From positions 310,001-374,000 of the forward strand of contig CAWECP010000003.1 of assembly GCA_963807675.1 (NCBI GenBank): 64,000 nt of DNA, read 5' to 3'. The position numbers and the translations under genes are program-made. Shown in pieces: positions 34,501-45,860 of the stretch. The notes under the pieces are model-generated. The model was not told the DNA's origin. It did no database searches and worked only from the letters and a program-made list of their open reading frames with translations. Origin of the DNA: Bog-473 sp963807675. Its GTDB lineage: Bacteria > Actinomycetota > Acidimicrobiia > Acidimicrobiales > RAAP-2. How positions within the stretch are numbered: the stretch's first letter is position 1; each line of letters opens with the position of its first letter.

Positions 34501-34886
34501 ACCGTGGCCGTGCCCACCGTGGTCCCCCCACTGGTGCAGGTGGTCGGCGCGGTGGTCTGGGGGCCGAAGACTTTGAAGGTGATGGTGCCGCTCACCGCCG
34601 GCGTGGTGGTGCCGCCCGCCAGGGCCGAGGAGATGTTGGCCGCCGAGATGGCGGTCCCGATCGTGCCGGTCCCGGGGCCTGTCGCCGTCACCGTCGTGGA
34701 GAACTTGGGCACCACCGTCTCGGACATGCTCGAGCCACAGGCCGAGGTGGCCGCACCGTTGTTGGTGTCGCCGCCGTAGGAGACATACCACCAGTAGTCA
34801 CCGGCCGCGCCGGGTGTGTAGCCGGCCGAGGGGATGTAGGTGTTGTTGCCGCTGACCGTGGCCGTGCCCACCGTGGTCGCCCCCAC
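31569..34886 (-). CDS. Giant PilV-like protein, C-terminal Ig-repeat part after frameshift
   Basis: 1,105 codons that continue the PilV-like protein from the 34879 frameshift. They hold most of one repeat and eight further units of about 116 residues, each with D-Y-W-W-Y-(V/A)-S-Y-G-G-D, one Cys in P-T-T-C-T-S-G-G and one in (S/T)-x-C-G, as expected for a disulfide-pinned Ig-like domain. A divergent final repeat (T-Y-Y-W-Q-A-T-Y-S-G-D) ends at E-Q-L-T-V-Y-P. There is no membrane anchor or sorting signal. The stop overlaps the start of the PilX-like gene. It is not an independent gene: the GTG start is an artefact of the split. Confidence 0.85.
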   Translation of the reverse strand: MGATTVGTATVSGNNTYIPSAGYTPGAAGDYWWYVSYGGDTNNGAATSACGSSMSETVVPKFSTTVTATGPGTGTIGTAISAANISSALAGGTTTPAVSGTITFKVFGPQTTAPTTCTSGGTTVGTATVSGNNTYNPTAGYTPGAAGDYWWYVSYGGDTNNGAATSTCGSGMSEMVVAKFSPTVTAAGPGTGTAGSALAASSINSVLASGTTTPAVSGTITFTVFGPQATAPTTCTSGGTAVGTGTTVSGNNTYNPTASFTPSTVGDYWWYASYGGDSNNNAATSTCGSQMFDTVVAKASPTVTSTGPGTGTAGTAIAASNISSVFAVSSGSNASGTITLTVFGPGTEPTTCTSGGTTVGTATVSGNATYHPSASFTPSSVGDYWWYASYGGDSNNTTATSACGTAMSETVVAKAAPTVTATGPSTDSAGTAIAASSISSAFANSSGSNASGTVTFTVFGPGTEPTTCTSGGTTVGTATVSGNNTYNPSAGYTPGAAGNYWWYVSYGGDTNNGAATSACGSGMSETVVAKASPTVTAAGPANGTIGTAIAASSISSGFANSSGSNASGTITFKVFGPQTTAPTTCTSGGTTVGTATVSGNNTYNPTAGYTPGAAGDYWWYVSYGGDTNNGAATSTCGSGMSEMVVAKFSPTVTAAGPGTGTAGSALAASSINSVLASGTTTPAVSGTLTFKVFGPQTTAPTTCTSGGTTVGTATVSGNNTYNPSASFTPSTVGDYWWYASYGGDSNNNAATSTCGSQMFETVVAKASPTVTATGPSTDSAGTAIATSGVSSVFASSSGSNASGTITLTVFGPGTEPTTCTSGGTTVGTATVSGNATYHPSASFTPSSVGDYWWYASYGGDSNNTTATSACGTAMSETVVAKAAPTVTATGPSTDSAGTAIAASSISSAFANSSGSNASGTVTFKVFGPGTEPTTCTSGGTTVGTATVSGNNTYNPSAGYTPGAAGNYWWYVSYGGDSNNTTATSACGSGMSETVVAKASPTISTTLSASTITEDSSANDTATLSGAGTSTGSGTVTYRYYTNSGCSTGNHLVNQVTVPASGAVPNSSSVSFFSTGTYYWQATYSGDANNNGATSSCTSEQLTVYP

Positions 34887-35411
34887 TGGTGCAGGTGGTC
34901 GGCGCGGTGGTCTGGGGGCCGAAGACTTTGAAGGTGAGGGTGCCGCTCACCGCCGGCGTGGCCGTGCCGCCCGCCAGGACCGAGGAGATGTTGGTCGCGG
35001 CGATGGCCGTCCCGATCGTGCCGTTCGACGGGCCGGTCGCCGTCACCGTCGGGGCGGCCTTGGCCACCACCGTCTCGGACATCCCGGTACCGCAGGCCGA
35101 AGTCGCCGCGTTGTTGTTGGTGTCGCCGCCATAGGAGGCAGACCACCAGTAGTCACCGGCCGCGCCCGGCGTGTAGCCGCTGGTCGGGTGGTAGGTGTTG
35201 TTGCCGCTGACCGTGGTCCCGGTCCCCACCGCCGTGCCCCCGCTGGTGCAGGTGGTCGGCTCGGCCCCGGGACCGAAGACAGTGAAGGTGATGGTGCCGG
35301 TGGCGTTCGAACCTGACGACGCGGCGAAGCCCGAGGAGATGTTGGCTGCCGTGATGGCGGTCCCGGCGGTGCCGGTTCCCGGGCCAGTCGCCGACACCGT
35401 CGGGGCGGCCT
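31897..35411 (-). repeat. Ten ~350-bp tandem repeats encoding Ig-like domains
   Basis: The anchor ttgg(c/g/t)cacc recurs at 31897, 32245, 32593, 32947, 33298, 33646, 33994, 34351, 34705, 35060 and 35411. Spacings are 348, 348, 354, 351, 348, 348, 357, 354, 355 and 351 bp. All are multiples of three except 355, the unit with the frameshift. Units 1401 bp apart (31897/33298, 32245/33646, 32593/33994) are almost identical, showing a four-unit higher-order duplication. Confidence 0.97.
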
Positions 35412-37638
35412 TGGTCACCGTGATGCCGCCCTCGGTGCCCGTAATGGAGCTGGTCACGGTGTCGGTTGCCGTGATCGACTGGGTTCCGGCCGTCTTGAGC
35501 GTCACCCCGTTGGTGAACGTATGGGTTCCGGCGCTCGTCCCATTGAAGGTGTAGTTGGAGGGCAGGGCGGCACTCGCGTCGCTGCTGGTGAAGTTGACGG
35601 TGCCCCTGTAGCCGGTGGCGACGTTGTCATAGAGGTCATCGGCGGTGACCGTGACGCTACCGGTCGCACCAGCAACGGACGGGTTGGGGAACCCAGAGAC
35701 GCTGAGGGTCTTTGCCGTGTTCGGGTTCACCGTGAAGTTGCCCGAGGTGCCGGTGATGGTGCCTTGAGCGGTCACCAGAGACGCGGTGAGTGGCGTCGTC
35801 TGGGCGTCGTAGAGGGTCACCGCCGCCTGTGCGACGCCGTTCGTGAACGTGACGGAAGCGGGATACGTGGGCGTGGTGTTGCTGGGCAGCGGTGAGTTGG
35901 CCGGTCCGCCGTACGTGACGTTCTCTGCTCCGCTCAGGCCCGGGTACACATCACCGGCCTGGTCCAGAGCGGTGATCGTGACGTTGAACGAGGTGCCCGC
36001 AGTCTCGTTGTAGCTGTTGTTGGTGGGGACGTCCGAGAAAGACGTGAGCTGGGCGGCTGCGACGTTGAACGGGTTGCTCGTAGTGGAGAACGAGGTTCCG
36101 CTGATCTTGTCGTTGGTGACTGTGGCGGTGAGCGTGTAGCCGGTCCCGGCCTCGTTGACCGAGCACCCGCTGAAGGTAGCGACGCCCACGGTGGTGGTCT
36201 CGGTGCATCCCGAGAGGGTGGCGCCGGACGTGCCTCCGCTGAGTGACAGCGCCACGGTGCTGGTGTCGGCGGTCGCCACGTTCCCACCCGCGTCTTCGAT
36301 GGTCACAACCGGCTGCGTGGCGAACTTGTCCCCGCTCACATTGTTCAGGGAGGGCTGTGTCGTGAACTGGAGCTGGGCGGGCGGGCCGACGTAGATATTG
36401 AACGGGAGACTCGCTGCCGACGGTGCGTTCAGGTTGTCCGGAGCATCGGCGGCAGTCAGCTCGTACCCCGTGCCGATCGTGTTGATGGAGCAGTTCTGGA
36501 ATTGTGCGACGCCTGCCACCGCGGTGGCGGTGCAGTTGCTCAGAGTGGCACCAGAGGTCCCCGTACCGGACGCGATGCTCAGCGTCACGGTGCTGTTGTC
36601 CGAGGCGACGGTGTCGCCCAGGGCGTCCTCGACGTGAACGATCGGCTGGTATTGCGAGGACCACGGAGTACCGCCGGTGCAGGTCGTCGTGCCCTGGCAC
36701 GGCGACTGCTGGAACACAAGTTTTACAGGTGTGCCGGCGGTGACGGTGAACGAGGTGCTCGGTTGAGACTCGAGGTTGTCGGTGCTGTCTGTCGCTTGAA
36801 GCGTGTAGGTGCCGGGAGTGTTGATGACGCAGTCGTTCCACGTCGTCACGCCGTTCCCTGGGCTGGACACGCAATTGCTGAGGGTGGAGCCGTTGGGGCC
36901 CGAGTCGATGCTCAGCGTGACGGCTGAGGCGTCGAGGGTTTCCTGGCACCCGTTAGCCGCCTGGATCTCCACGCTCGGATCCGGGAAGAGGACCTGGCCC
37001 GCATTTTGATTCGGGCCGGGCTCCGACAACCACACGAGCTGCGCGGCCGTCTGCCCACTGCAGGGGGGCGTCCCCGAGGGTGCATTTGGGTCGTCGACCA
37101 CCGTGGTGATGCTGGACGAAGTCCCCTTGTAGGAGACCTGGATCGTGAGCAGCTGGGCCGGGTTGGAGCCGCTATTCGACGGGCACCCTGTCGTACCGGA
37201 GGGTGGGGCTGGAGTCGACCACGTGTTCGACGTGGTCCAGTAGGCCACCTGGCTGATGGATGCCGTGTAATTCGCCGGGAGGGTGAAGGACTGGGAGCCC
37301 TGCTCGAACTCGTAAGCACTCGAGCAGTTCGTGAAATAGGAAGCCGTCGTCTGGCCGCTGCCGATCGACTGGGGGTTGTCGGAGAACTGCTGGATGCCCG
37401 AGGTCGCTTGCGCCGATGCTGTCCGCAGCACCGTGTCGAACGTGGCCAGGCTCCGGTGCTCGGCCGATCCCGAGATCGCCGTGGCGAAGCCCAGCAAGAG
37501 GGCGACGGCGCCGATGCTGATAACCGTTATCGCGAGCAGGACCTCGATGAGGGTATCCCCGGCCTCCGAGCGACGCGCGTCGTTCGATTCGGGTGCGCAG
37601 TTCTGCGGGTCCCGCGTGGTCCGATGGCGCCTCATCAT
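34798..37638 (-). CDS. Giant PilV-like minor pilin / Ig-repeat adhesin, N-terminal part
   Basis: It starts at ATG 37638, overlapping the PilW-like stop (ATGA). A basic leader ends in E-A-G-D-T-L-I-E-V-L-L-A-I-T-V-I, a type IV prepilin cleavage/methylation signal (with Asp where Phe is usual and Glu at +5), followed by a hydrophobic helix and a pseudopilin-like part with Cys. Several different Ig-like (invasin/Big type) domains follow, then the first two units of the near-identical repeat array. An extra base at 34879 shifts the frame; without it the protein would run to 31569, about 2,020 residues. Probably a pilus-tip or surface adhesin. Confidence 0.85.
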   Translation of the reverse strand: MMRRHRTTRDPQNCAPESNDARRSEAGDTLIEVLLAITVISIGAVALLLGFATAISGSAEHRSLATFDTVLRTASAQATSGIQQFSDNPQSIGSGQTTASYFTNCSSAYEFEQGSQSFTLPANYTASISQVAYWTTSNTWSTPAPPSGTTGCPSNSGSNPAQLLTIQVSYKGTSSSITTVVDDPNAPSGTPPCSGQTAAQLVWLSEPGPNQNAGQVLFPDPSVEIQAANGCQETLDASAVTLSIDSGPNGSTLSNCVSSPGNGVTTWNDCVINTPGTYTLQATDSTDNLESQPSTSFTVTAGTPVKLVFQQSPCQGTTTCTGGTPWSSQYQPIVHVEDALGDTVASDNSTVTLSIASGTGTSGATLSNCTATAVAGVAQFQNCSINTIGTGYELTAADAPDNLNAPSAASLPFNIYVGPPAQLQFTTQPSLNNVSGDKFATQPVVTIEDAGGNVATADTSTVALSLSGGTSGATLSGCTETTTVGVATFSGCSVNEAGTGYTLTATVTNDKISGTSFSTTSNPFNVAAAQLTSFSDVPTNNSYNETAGTSFNVTITALDQAGDVYPGLSGAENVTYGGPANSPLPSNTTPTYPASVTFTNGVAQAAVTLYDAQTTPLTASLVTAQGTITGTSGNFTVNPNTAKTLSVSGFPNPSVAGATGSVTVTADDLYDNVATGYRGTVNFTSSDASAALPSNYTFNGTSAGTHTFTNGVTLKTAGTQSITATDTVTSSITGTEGGITVTKAAPTVSATGPGTGTAGTAITAANISSGFAASSGSNATGTITFTVFGPGAEPTTCTSGGTAVGTGTTVSGNNTYHPTSGYTPGAAGDYWWSASYGGDTNNNAATSACGTGMSETVVAKAAPTVTATGPSNGTIGTAIAATNISSVLAGGTATPAVSGTLTFKVFGPQTTAPTTCTSGGDHGGHGHGQRQQHLHPLGRLHTRRGR

Positions 37639-39215
37639 GACGCCAACAACACCCCGACGAAGGCGGCCTGGAGGCCGCCCCCGAACAGCTGGATGGTCAA
37701 GCTCGTCGGTTGGTCGGCCTCGAGCATCACGGCTCCTGTGTGGTCAGCCGAGAAGCTCGACGGAGAGGAGCACTGAACGGTCGTCGTGCCGAGACCTGTC
37801 AGGTAGGTCGAGTTGGTTCCCGGAGCGGTGCTGTCACACGAGTTTCCGACCGGCGAATTGGCCGAGTTGTCGAGGAGCGATAGGTCCTGGTTGGAGGACC
37901 AGACGATGCTCTCGGTTGAGTCGGTGGATTCTGCGTCGCCGGTCACCAACTGCCAGTTCGTCTCGGGCGTGTAACTCTGGTTCGTCAACTCAATGCTGGT
38001 GAGCTTGATGACCGCACACGACCCCTCGTTGATCTCGTAAAGGGCCGGATTCCCGGAGACGCCGGTGTAGAAGCCGTTGTCGCCCAGGAAGGCCTCGCTG
38101 CCGGGGGGGTCGGCATACGTGGGCAGCGGGGTCGCTGCGATGTCGTCGTATCCGGACCTCGGCTGGAGGAAGTTCGTGGGGTTGTCGGAGCCGCCCCCCG
38201 ACATGTTTCCCGTGAGAGCCGTGCCACTCCCGCCGCAGCTGCCGTTCAGGGAACTCGGGGTCGTCCAGCCGCTGTTCCAGCTGGAATAGCCCGTCACGCT
38301 CATGCACATGCTGAGGATGTACGGCGTGTTCGTGATGTCGTTGGAGATGCCGACGGACCCCGTTGCACAGTTGGTTTTGGCCGCTGACGTCTGAGTGTTC
38401 CAGCCCGAGAAGTCGACGAAGGAGAGAGAGGAGGCGTAGGTGCCCGTGCCGGGCAGGGCGAAGCCGCTACCCGACAAGGTGTTGGCGGGGGCCTGGAGCG
38501 CGGTCGAGTTGCCCGACGAGGTTGGCACGGCGTCGAGGGTGTAGGCGTAGCTGCTCCCCGGCTCCTCCGCCGAGAACGTAATGCCGGTGACGCCGGTCGT
38601 GGGTTCCCAGTTCGACTCGTAGGCAGCCGAGGTGCCGGAACACGCGTTGGTCGCCGGTGCCGTCGGGGTGACACACGTGACCGAGACGGGAGGACTCGCC
38701 GCGTTCAACACCGAGCTCGGCATGTCGTGGGCAACGGCGTTCGATTCGGTCAGTGTGCCCGTGCCACTGCACTGGTTCCGGAACAGGGTGTAGGCGGTGC
38801 CCTCCTGCGTGACCGCATACGAGATCACCGTCCCGTCGCCGAGCTGGAGGCCGAGCACCTGGTAACCCGTTCCGCAGGCCGACGGGCTCGTCGACTGGCT
38901 GTAGGTGGTGAACATCGATGCGCTTTGGACGTCGTTCTGGAAGTTGGCCGAGACCACCTGCGCGTCGCTCGAGTCGGTGAGACTGCTGGAGACTCCGGAG
39001 TTCAGCGAGAGGACCGAGATCAATCCGATCGCGATCGCCCCGATGACGAGCGGTAGGATCGCAACGACGATGACCAACTCGATCAGGGTGAAGCCGGACT
39101 CCGACCCTCGGCGCCGGGCCAGGGCGCCCCGCAGCCGGTTCCGGGCAAACCTGCGAGCGCGACGAAGGGCGGCGTGGTCAGCCCCCAATGTCACAGCTTC
39201 GCCAAACCGCTGCAT
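37635..39215 (-). CDS. PilW-like prepilin with N-methylation signal
   Basis: 526 residues from ATG 39215 (an in-frame TTG lies 6 nt earlier). A basic leader of about 40 residues leads to S-E-S-G-F-T-L-I-E-L-V-I-V-V-A-I, a textbook type IV prepilin peptidase site (cleavage after Gly, Glu at +5) and hydrophobic N-helix. The rest is a long Ser/Thr/Gly-rich, Cys-containing pseudopilin head, much larger than a normal minor pilin (about 200). It is first of three genes coupled by ATGA and GTGA overlaps. The assembly ATPase, platform protein and peptidase are not in the window. Confidence 0.88.
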   Translation of the reverse strand: MQRFGEAVTLGADHAALRRARRFARNRLRGALARRRGSESGFTLIELVIVVAILPLVIGAIAIGLISVLSLNSGVSSSLTDSSDAQVVSANFQNDVQSASMFTTYSQSTSPSACGTGYQVLGLQLGDGTVISYAVTQEGTAYTLFRNQCSGTGTLTESNAVAHDMPSSVLNAASPPVSVTCVTPTAPATNACSGTSAAYESNWEPTTGVTGITFSAEEPGSSYAYTLDAVPTSSGNSTALQAPANTLSGSGFALPGTGTYASSLSFVDFSGWNTQTSAAKTNCATGSVGISNDITNTPYILSMCMSVTGYSSWNSGWTTPSSLNGSCGGSGTALTGNMSGGGSDNPTNFLQPRSGYDDIAATPLPTYADPPGSEAFLGDNGFYTGVSGNPALYEINEGSCAVIKLTSIELTNQSYTPETNWQLVTGDAESTDSTESIVWSSNQDLSLLDNSANSPVGNSCDSTAPGTNSTYLTGLGTTTVQCSSPSSFSADHTGAVMLEADQPTSLTIQLFGGGLQAAFVGVLLAS

Positions 39216-39316
39216 CGCCAAAATTCGCCTTACTCGTTTTGAGCAGACCGCCTCCGCCCGATCTCCCCGGAGCTCGCCAGGTCGATCGTTGCGAAGTTAG
39301 TCAGAACCCCCGGTAG

Positions 39317-39338
39317 AAAAACGGCACTACGTGCTTTT
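39317..39338. terminator. Candidate bidirectional hairpin terminator
   Basis: AAAAACG-GCAC-TAC-GTGC-TTTT: a 4-bp G/C stem extended by A:T pairing, with T-runs on both strands. It lies in the 324-bp gap between exonuclease III and the pilin operon and could end the xth operon or attenuate the pilin leader. I searched the rest of the gap for a c-di-GMP riboswitch pattern and saw none. Confidence 0.35.
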
Positions 39339-39539
39339 CGGAACGTTTCGGTGCATACCTGACTAGATATGCCCGACTGGGCCACAACCCTGTCTCAGCC
39401 GGTGTGTTGCAAAACCGCAGCCCTGTAGTGACGCGACTCGACTACAACAAGACAACAAAGACGTCGGCCGTTTTCCGGGCGCGCTTAACCCCCAAGATCA
39501 ACTTTCACTCAATTATTTCCCTCGAGCGTTGCTTGAGGT

Positions 39540-40310
39540 TCAGCGATCGGCGAAGTCCACCACGACCGGAGCGTGATCGGACGGCTTCTGCCCCTTCCTG
39601 GCGTCACGGTCACGGAAGGCGCCGGTGGCGCGCTGCACGAGGTCGTCACTCACCAGCACGAGGTCGATCCGGAGCCCTCGGCCCTGGTGGAAATCGCCCG
39701 CCCGGTAGTCCCACCACGTGAAGGTGCCGGGCTCGTTGAAACGGCGGAACACGTCGTCGAGCCCCCACGCCTCTATGTTGCGCAGTGCGGCGCGCTCGGG
39801 CTCGCTCACGTGTGTGGCGCCCACGAAGGCGGCGGGGTCCCACACGTCACCGTCGTCCGGCGCCACGTTGAAGTCGCCGCAGATGGCGACTGACGACCCT
39901 GGAGGGCAACGCTCGTCGAGCGTCACGCGGAGTTGGGCCAACCATTGCAGCTTTATCGGGTACATCTCGTTGTCGAGGGCCCGGCCATTGGGGACGTAGA
40001 CGGAGAAGACGCGCGTGCCGGCACAGACGGCGGACACGATCCGACGGCCGTGCTCGTCGTCCGCCGTGCCGAAGCCGCGTGTGACGTCGTCGAGGCCGAC
40101 CCGGCTCAGGATGGCCACGCCGTTCCAGCGACCGTCGCCATAGTGGGCGGCCTCATAGCCGAGCTCCGCCAACTCCTTCTCGGGGAACTTGTCGTCCGCC
40201 AGCTTGGTCTCCTGCATGCACAACACGTCGGGCTGCTGCTGCTCGAGCCACTGCGTCACCCGCGGTAGGCGCGCCGTCAGCGAGTTGACGTTCCACGTCG
40301 CCAGCCGCAT
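39540..40310 (-). CDS. xth: Exodeoxyribonuclease III
   Basis: 256 residues from ATG 40310, whose A is shared with the preceding stop (TGATG). The EEP-nuclease motifs are complete: A-T-W-N-V-N-S near the start, Q-E-T-K-L-A-D (metal-binding Glu), Y-V-P-N-G, C-G-D-F-N-V-A-P and the final S-D-H-A-P-V-V (catalytic Asp-His). It cuts abasic sites and trims 3' ends in base-excision repair. It is coupled to the FabZ-like gene upstream. Confidence 0.94.
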   Translation of the reverse strand: MRLATWNVNSLTARLPRVTQWLEQQQPDVLCMQETKLADDKFPEKELAELGYEAAHYGDGRWNGVAILSRVGLDDVTRGFGTADDEHGRRIVSAVCAGTRVFSVYVPNGRALDNEMYPIKLQWLAQLRVTLDERCPPGSSVAICGDFNVAPDDGDVWDPAAFVGATHVSEPERAALRNIEAWGLDDVFRRFNEPGTFTWWDYRAGDFHQGRGLRIDLVLVSDDLVQRATGAFRDRDARKGQKPSDHAPVVVDFADR

Positions 40311-40741
40311 CACGCGTCCCCGTCGACGATCACGAAGAGGAGGTCGGCCTCGCAGGCCTTCTGCTCCCCCACCCAGGCCGCACCATGCCCCTTGCCGGCG
40401 CGGGCAGACAGGCGATCCATCGTCACCTCCAGCTCGAGGGTGTCCCCCGGAACGACCTGCCGCCGGAATCGGGCGTGCTCGATCCCGCCGAACAGCGGGA
40501 GCTTGCCGGCGTAACGCGGGTCGAGGAGGACGGCGATGCCACCGAGCTGGGCCAGCGACTCGACCATGAGCACGCCCGGCAGCGTCGGACGACCCGGGAA
40601 GTGCCCGGCGAAGAAGGGCTCGTCACCCGACAGGTGCCAGTGGCCCCGCGCCGAGACGCCCGGCTCGACCGCGGTCAGCTCGGAGACGAAGAGGAACGGG
40701 GGTCGGTGCGGCAGGACGTCGGCTGGCTTCGGGAGCATCAC
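40310..40741 (-). CDS. FabZ-like 3-hydroxyacyl-[ACP] dehydratase
   Basis: 143 residues from GTG 40741 (ATG 40738 next to it). The hot-dog-fold signature is present: L-P-H-R-P-P-F-L-F-V near the start and G-H-F-P-G-R-P-T-L-P-G-V-L-M-V-E-S-L-A-Q, carrying the catalytic His and Glu. FabZ dehydrates 3-hydroxyacyl-ACP in fatty acid elongation; a standalone FabZ is not universal in actinobacteria, which mostly use FAS-I or HadAB, so the pathway role is uncertain. It begins 20 bp after the NYN gene but has its own leaderless promoter. Confidence 0.88.
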   Translation of the reverse strand: MMLPKPADVLPHRPPFLFVSELTAVEPGVSARGHWHLSGDEPFFAGHFPGRPTLPGVLMVESLAQLGGIAVLLDPRYAGKLPLFGGIEHARFRRQVVPGDTLELEVTMDRLSARAGKGHGAAWVGEQKACEADLLFVIVDGDA

Positions 40742-40747
40742 GTAGGG

Positions 40748-40753
40748 ACGATA
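40748..40753 (-). promoter_or_regulatory. TATCGT -10-like box, leaderless start
   Basis: Minus-strand TATCGT with 6 nt to GTG 40741. Confidence 0.5.
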
Positions 40754-40760
40754 TCGAGCG

Positions 40761-42117
40761 TCACGAACGCCGTGCTTTGGCCGCCTTGTTGGCCGGCGCC
40801 TTCTTGGCCTTGACCGACTTCTTGGCGGAGGTCTTCTTCGCCGCGGCCTTCTTGACCGGCTCCGCTGCTTTCTTGGCCGCCTTCTTGGGCGGCGTCGCCT
40901 TCTTCGCCGGCGCCTTGGTGGCCGTCGTCGCCCTCTTGGCCGGCGCCTTCTTGGCCGGCGCGGCCACCTTGGTCCGCGGCCCGCGCTTGGTCGGCGATGA
41001 CGGAGGCGGCAAGGCCAGCTCGGCCACCCGGCGGGGCGGGTCGAGCCCGGCCAGCACGAACGGCCGTACCTCGCCCTTCTTGAGCATCTGCCGGGCCTTG
41101 GTCGGTGGCGGCGTGCCCATGGCCGCCAGCGGGATGTAGCAGTGCAACGCCCCGCCGCCGTCCGGTAGCGGCACGTCCACCATGGCCCCGTGCGAGGTGA
41201 AGGACACGACCTCGCCGTCAACCGTGCTGCCCACGGGATAGGCGGCCACGAAGTTGATGAAGGACAGGGGCTCGTTGACGGCCGGCGGCGGCGCGACGCG
41301 CCGCTTCTTCTTCGAGCGGTCGGCCCGGGAATGAGTTTCCGCCTTGGCCTGGGGCCCCTTGCCGTCGGCGTGCTTCCCGCTCAGCTCCTTCTTGGCCTTG
41401 GCGCTCCTTTGCGGCGCCGCCTTGGCCGATCCTCTCGATTTCGCAGGACGGGAGGGGTGGAGCGCCTCCTCGACCGCCTCGTCGATGGCGCTCGAGACGA
41501 CCGGGTCGACCTTGCCCCGACCCGGCGGCGGAGTCGTGGGGGTGATGGGCCAGGCCGTATCCACCTTCGGGGCCGCCTTCTTGGCCTTGGCGCCCTTCTT
41601 GGCCGCCTTCTTGGCCGCGCGGGCCAGTTCGGCCGCCTTGGCCGGAGCCGACTCGGGGTCCTTCTTGGTCTTGGCCTCGGCCGTGGCCGCCCGGCTCTTG
41701 GGGCCCCGGATGGGCACCCGTGGCGTGAAGATCCACCCGACTCCTGGCACCGGCTTGCCGCCGATCAGGCGGCCCTCGTCGAAGAGCCACGGGTGCTCAC
41801 CGTGGAATTCCTGGAAGGAGTCGTTGGACAAGACCACCGCGCCGGTCCGCTCCGCGATGCGCAGCACGAATGCGTCGCCCCGCCCGATAGCGCCGGCCGG
41901 TGGTGAGATCACCTCGCCGTTGAGCATGGCCTGGCGCACCTGCTCCCGCTCGGCCTCCGACACGCGGTGCTCGAAGGTGGCGTCGACCACCACGATGATG
42001 TCGGCCGACGGGTCCTCTGCGGCGTACGCGCGCACCGCCTCGTCCAGCTGCTGCAAGCTCGGGAGGGTTCGCCCTTCGGTGGCCAGGTTCGACCCGTCCA
42101 CCACGACGTGATGTGGT

Positions 42118-42131
<14 letters not shown>
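40761..42131 (-). CDS. NYN-domain ribonuclease with S1-like segment and histone-H1-like tail
   Basis: 456 residues from GTG 42131, overlapping the kgd end by 14 nt. Residues 1-130 form an NYN/PIN-like nuclease of the Zc3h12a type: V-V-V-D-G-S-N-L-A, I-I-V-V-V-D-A-T-F-E, and G-D-A-F-V-L-R-I-A-E-R followed by L-S-N-D-S-F supply the acidic metal-binding residues. A Lys/Ala-rich linker follows, then an S1-like beta segment (V-G-S-T-V-D-G-E-V-V-S-F-T-S-H-G-A) and a C-terminal tail of repeated P-A-K-K and K-K-A-A. The tail should bind RNA or DNA non-specifically. An RNA-processing role is inferred. Confidence 0.82.
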
Positions 42132-45798
<3,667 letters not shown>

Positions 45799-45804
45799 AG
45801 GCCA

Positions 45805-45810
45805 ACCCTA
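45805..45810 (-). promoter_or_regulatory. TAGGGT -10-like box of kgd, leaderless start
   Basis: Minus-strand TAGGGT with exactly 6 nt to ATG 45798; no Shine-Dalgarno. Confidence 0.55.
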
Positions 45811-45860
45811 CCGGCGGCGATTGGGCCAAGGGGGCGCTGCGGGTAGCGTCTGCCCTGCCC

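Noticed and set aside
32032..34779. A series of plus-strand ORFs of about 95 codons
   Set aside because: They recur with the period of the Ig repeats and are antisense copies of one another.
39216..39539. c-di-GMP riboswitch before the pilin operon
   Set aside because: Such riboswitches often precede pilin genes, but the conserved GEMM core and tetraloop-receptor pattern are not found on the minus strand.
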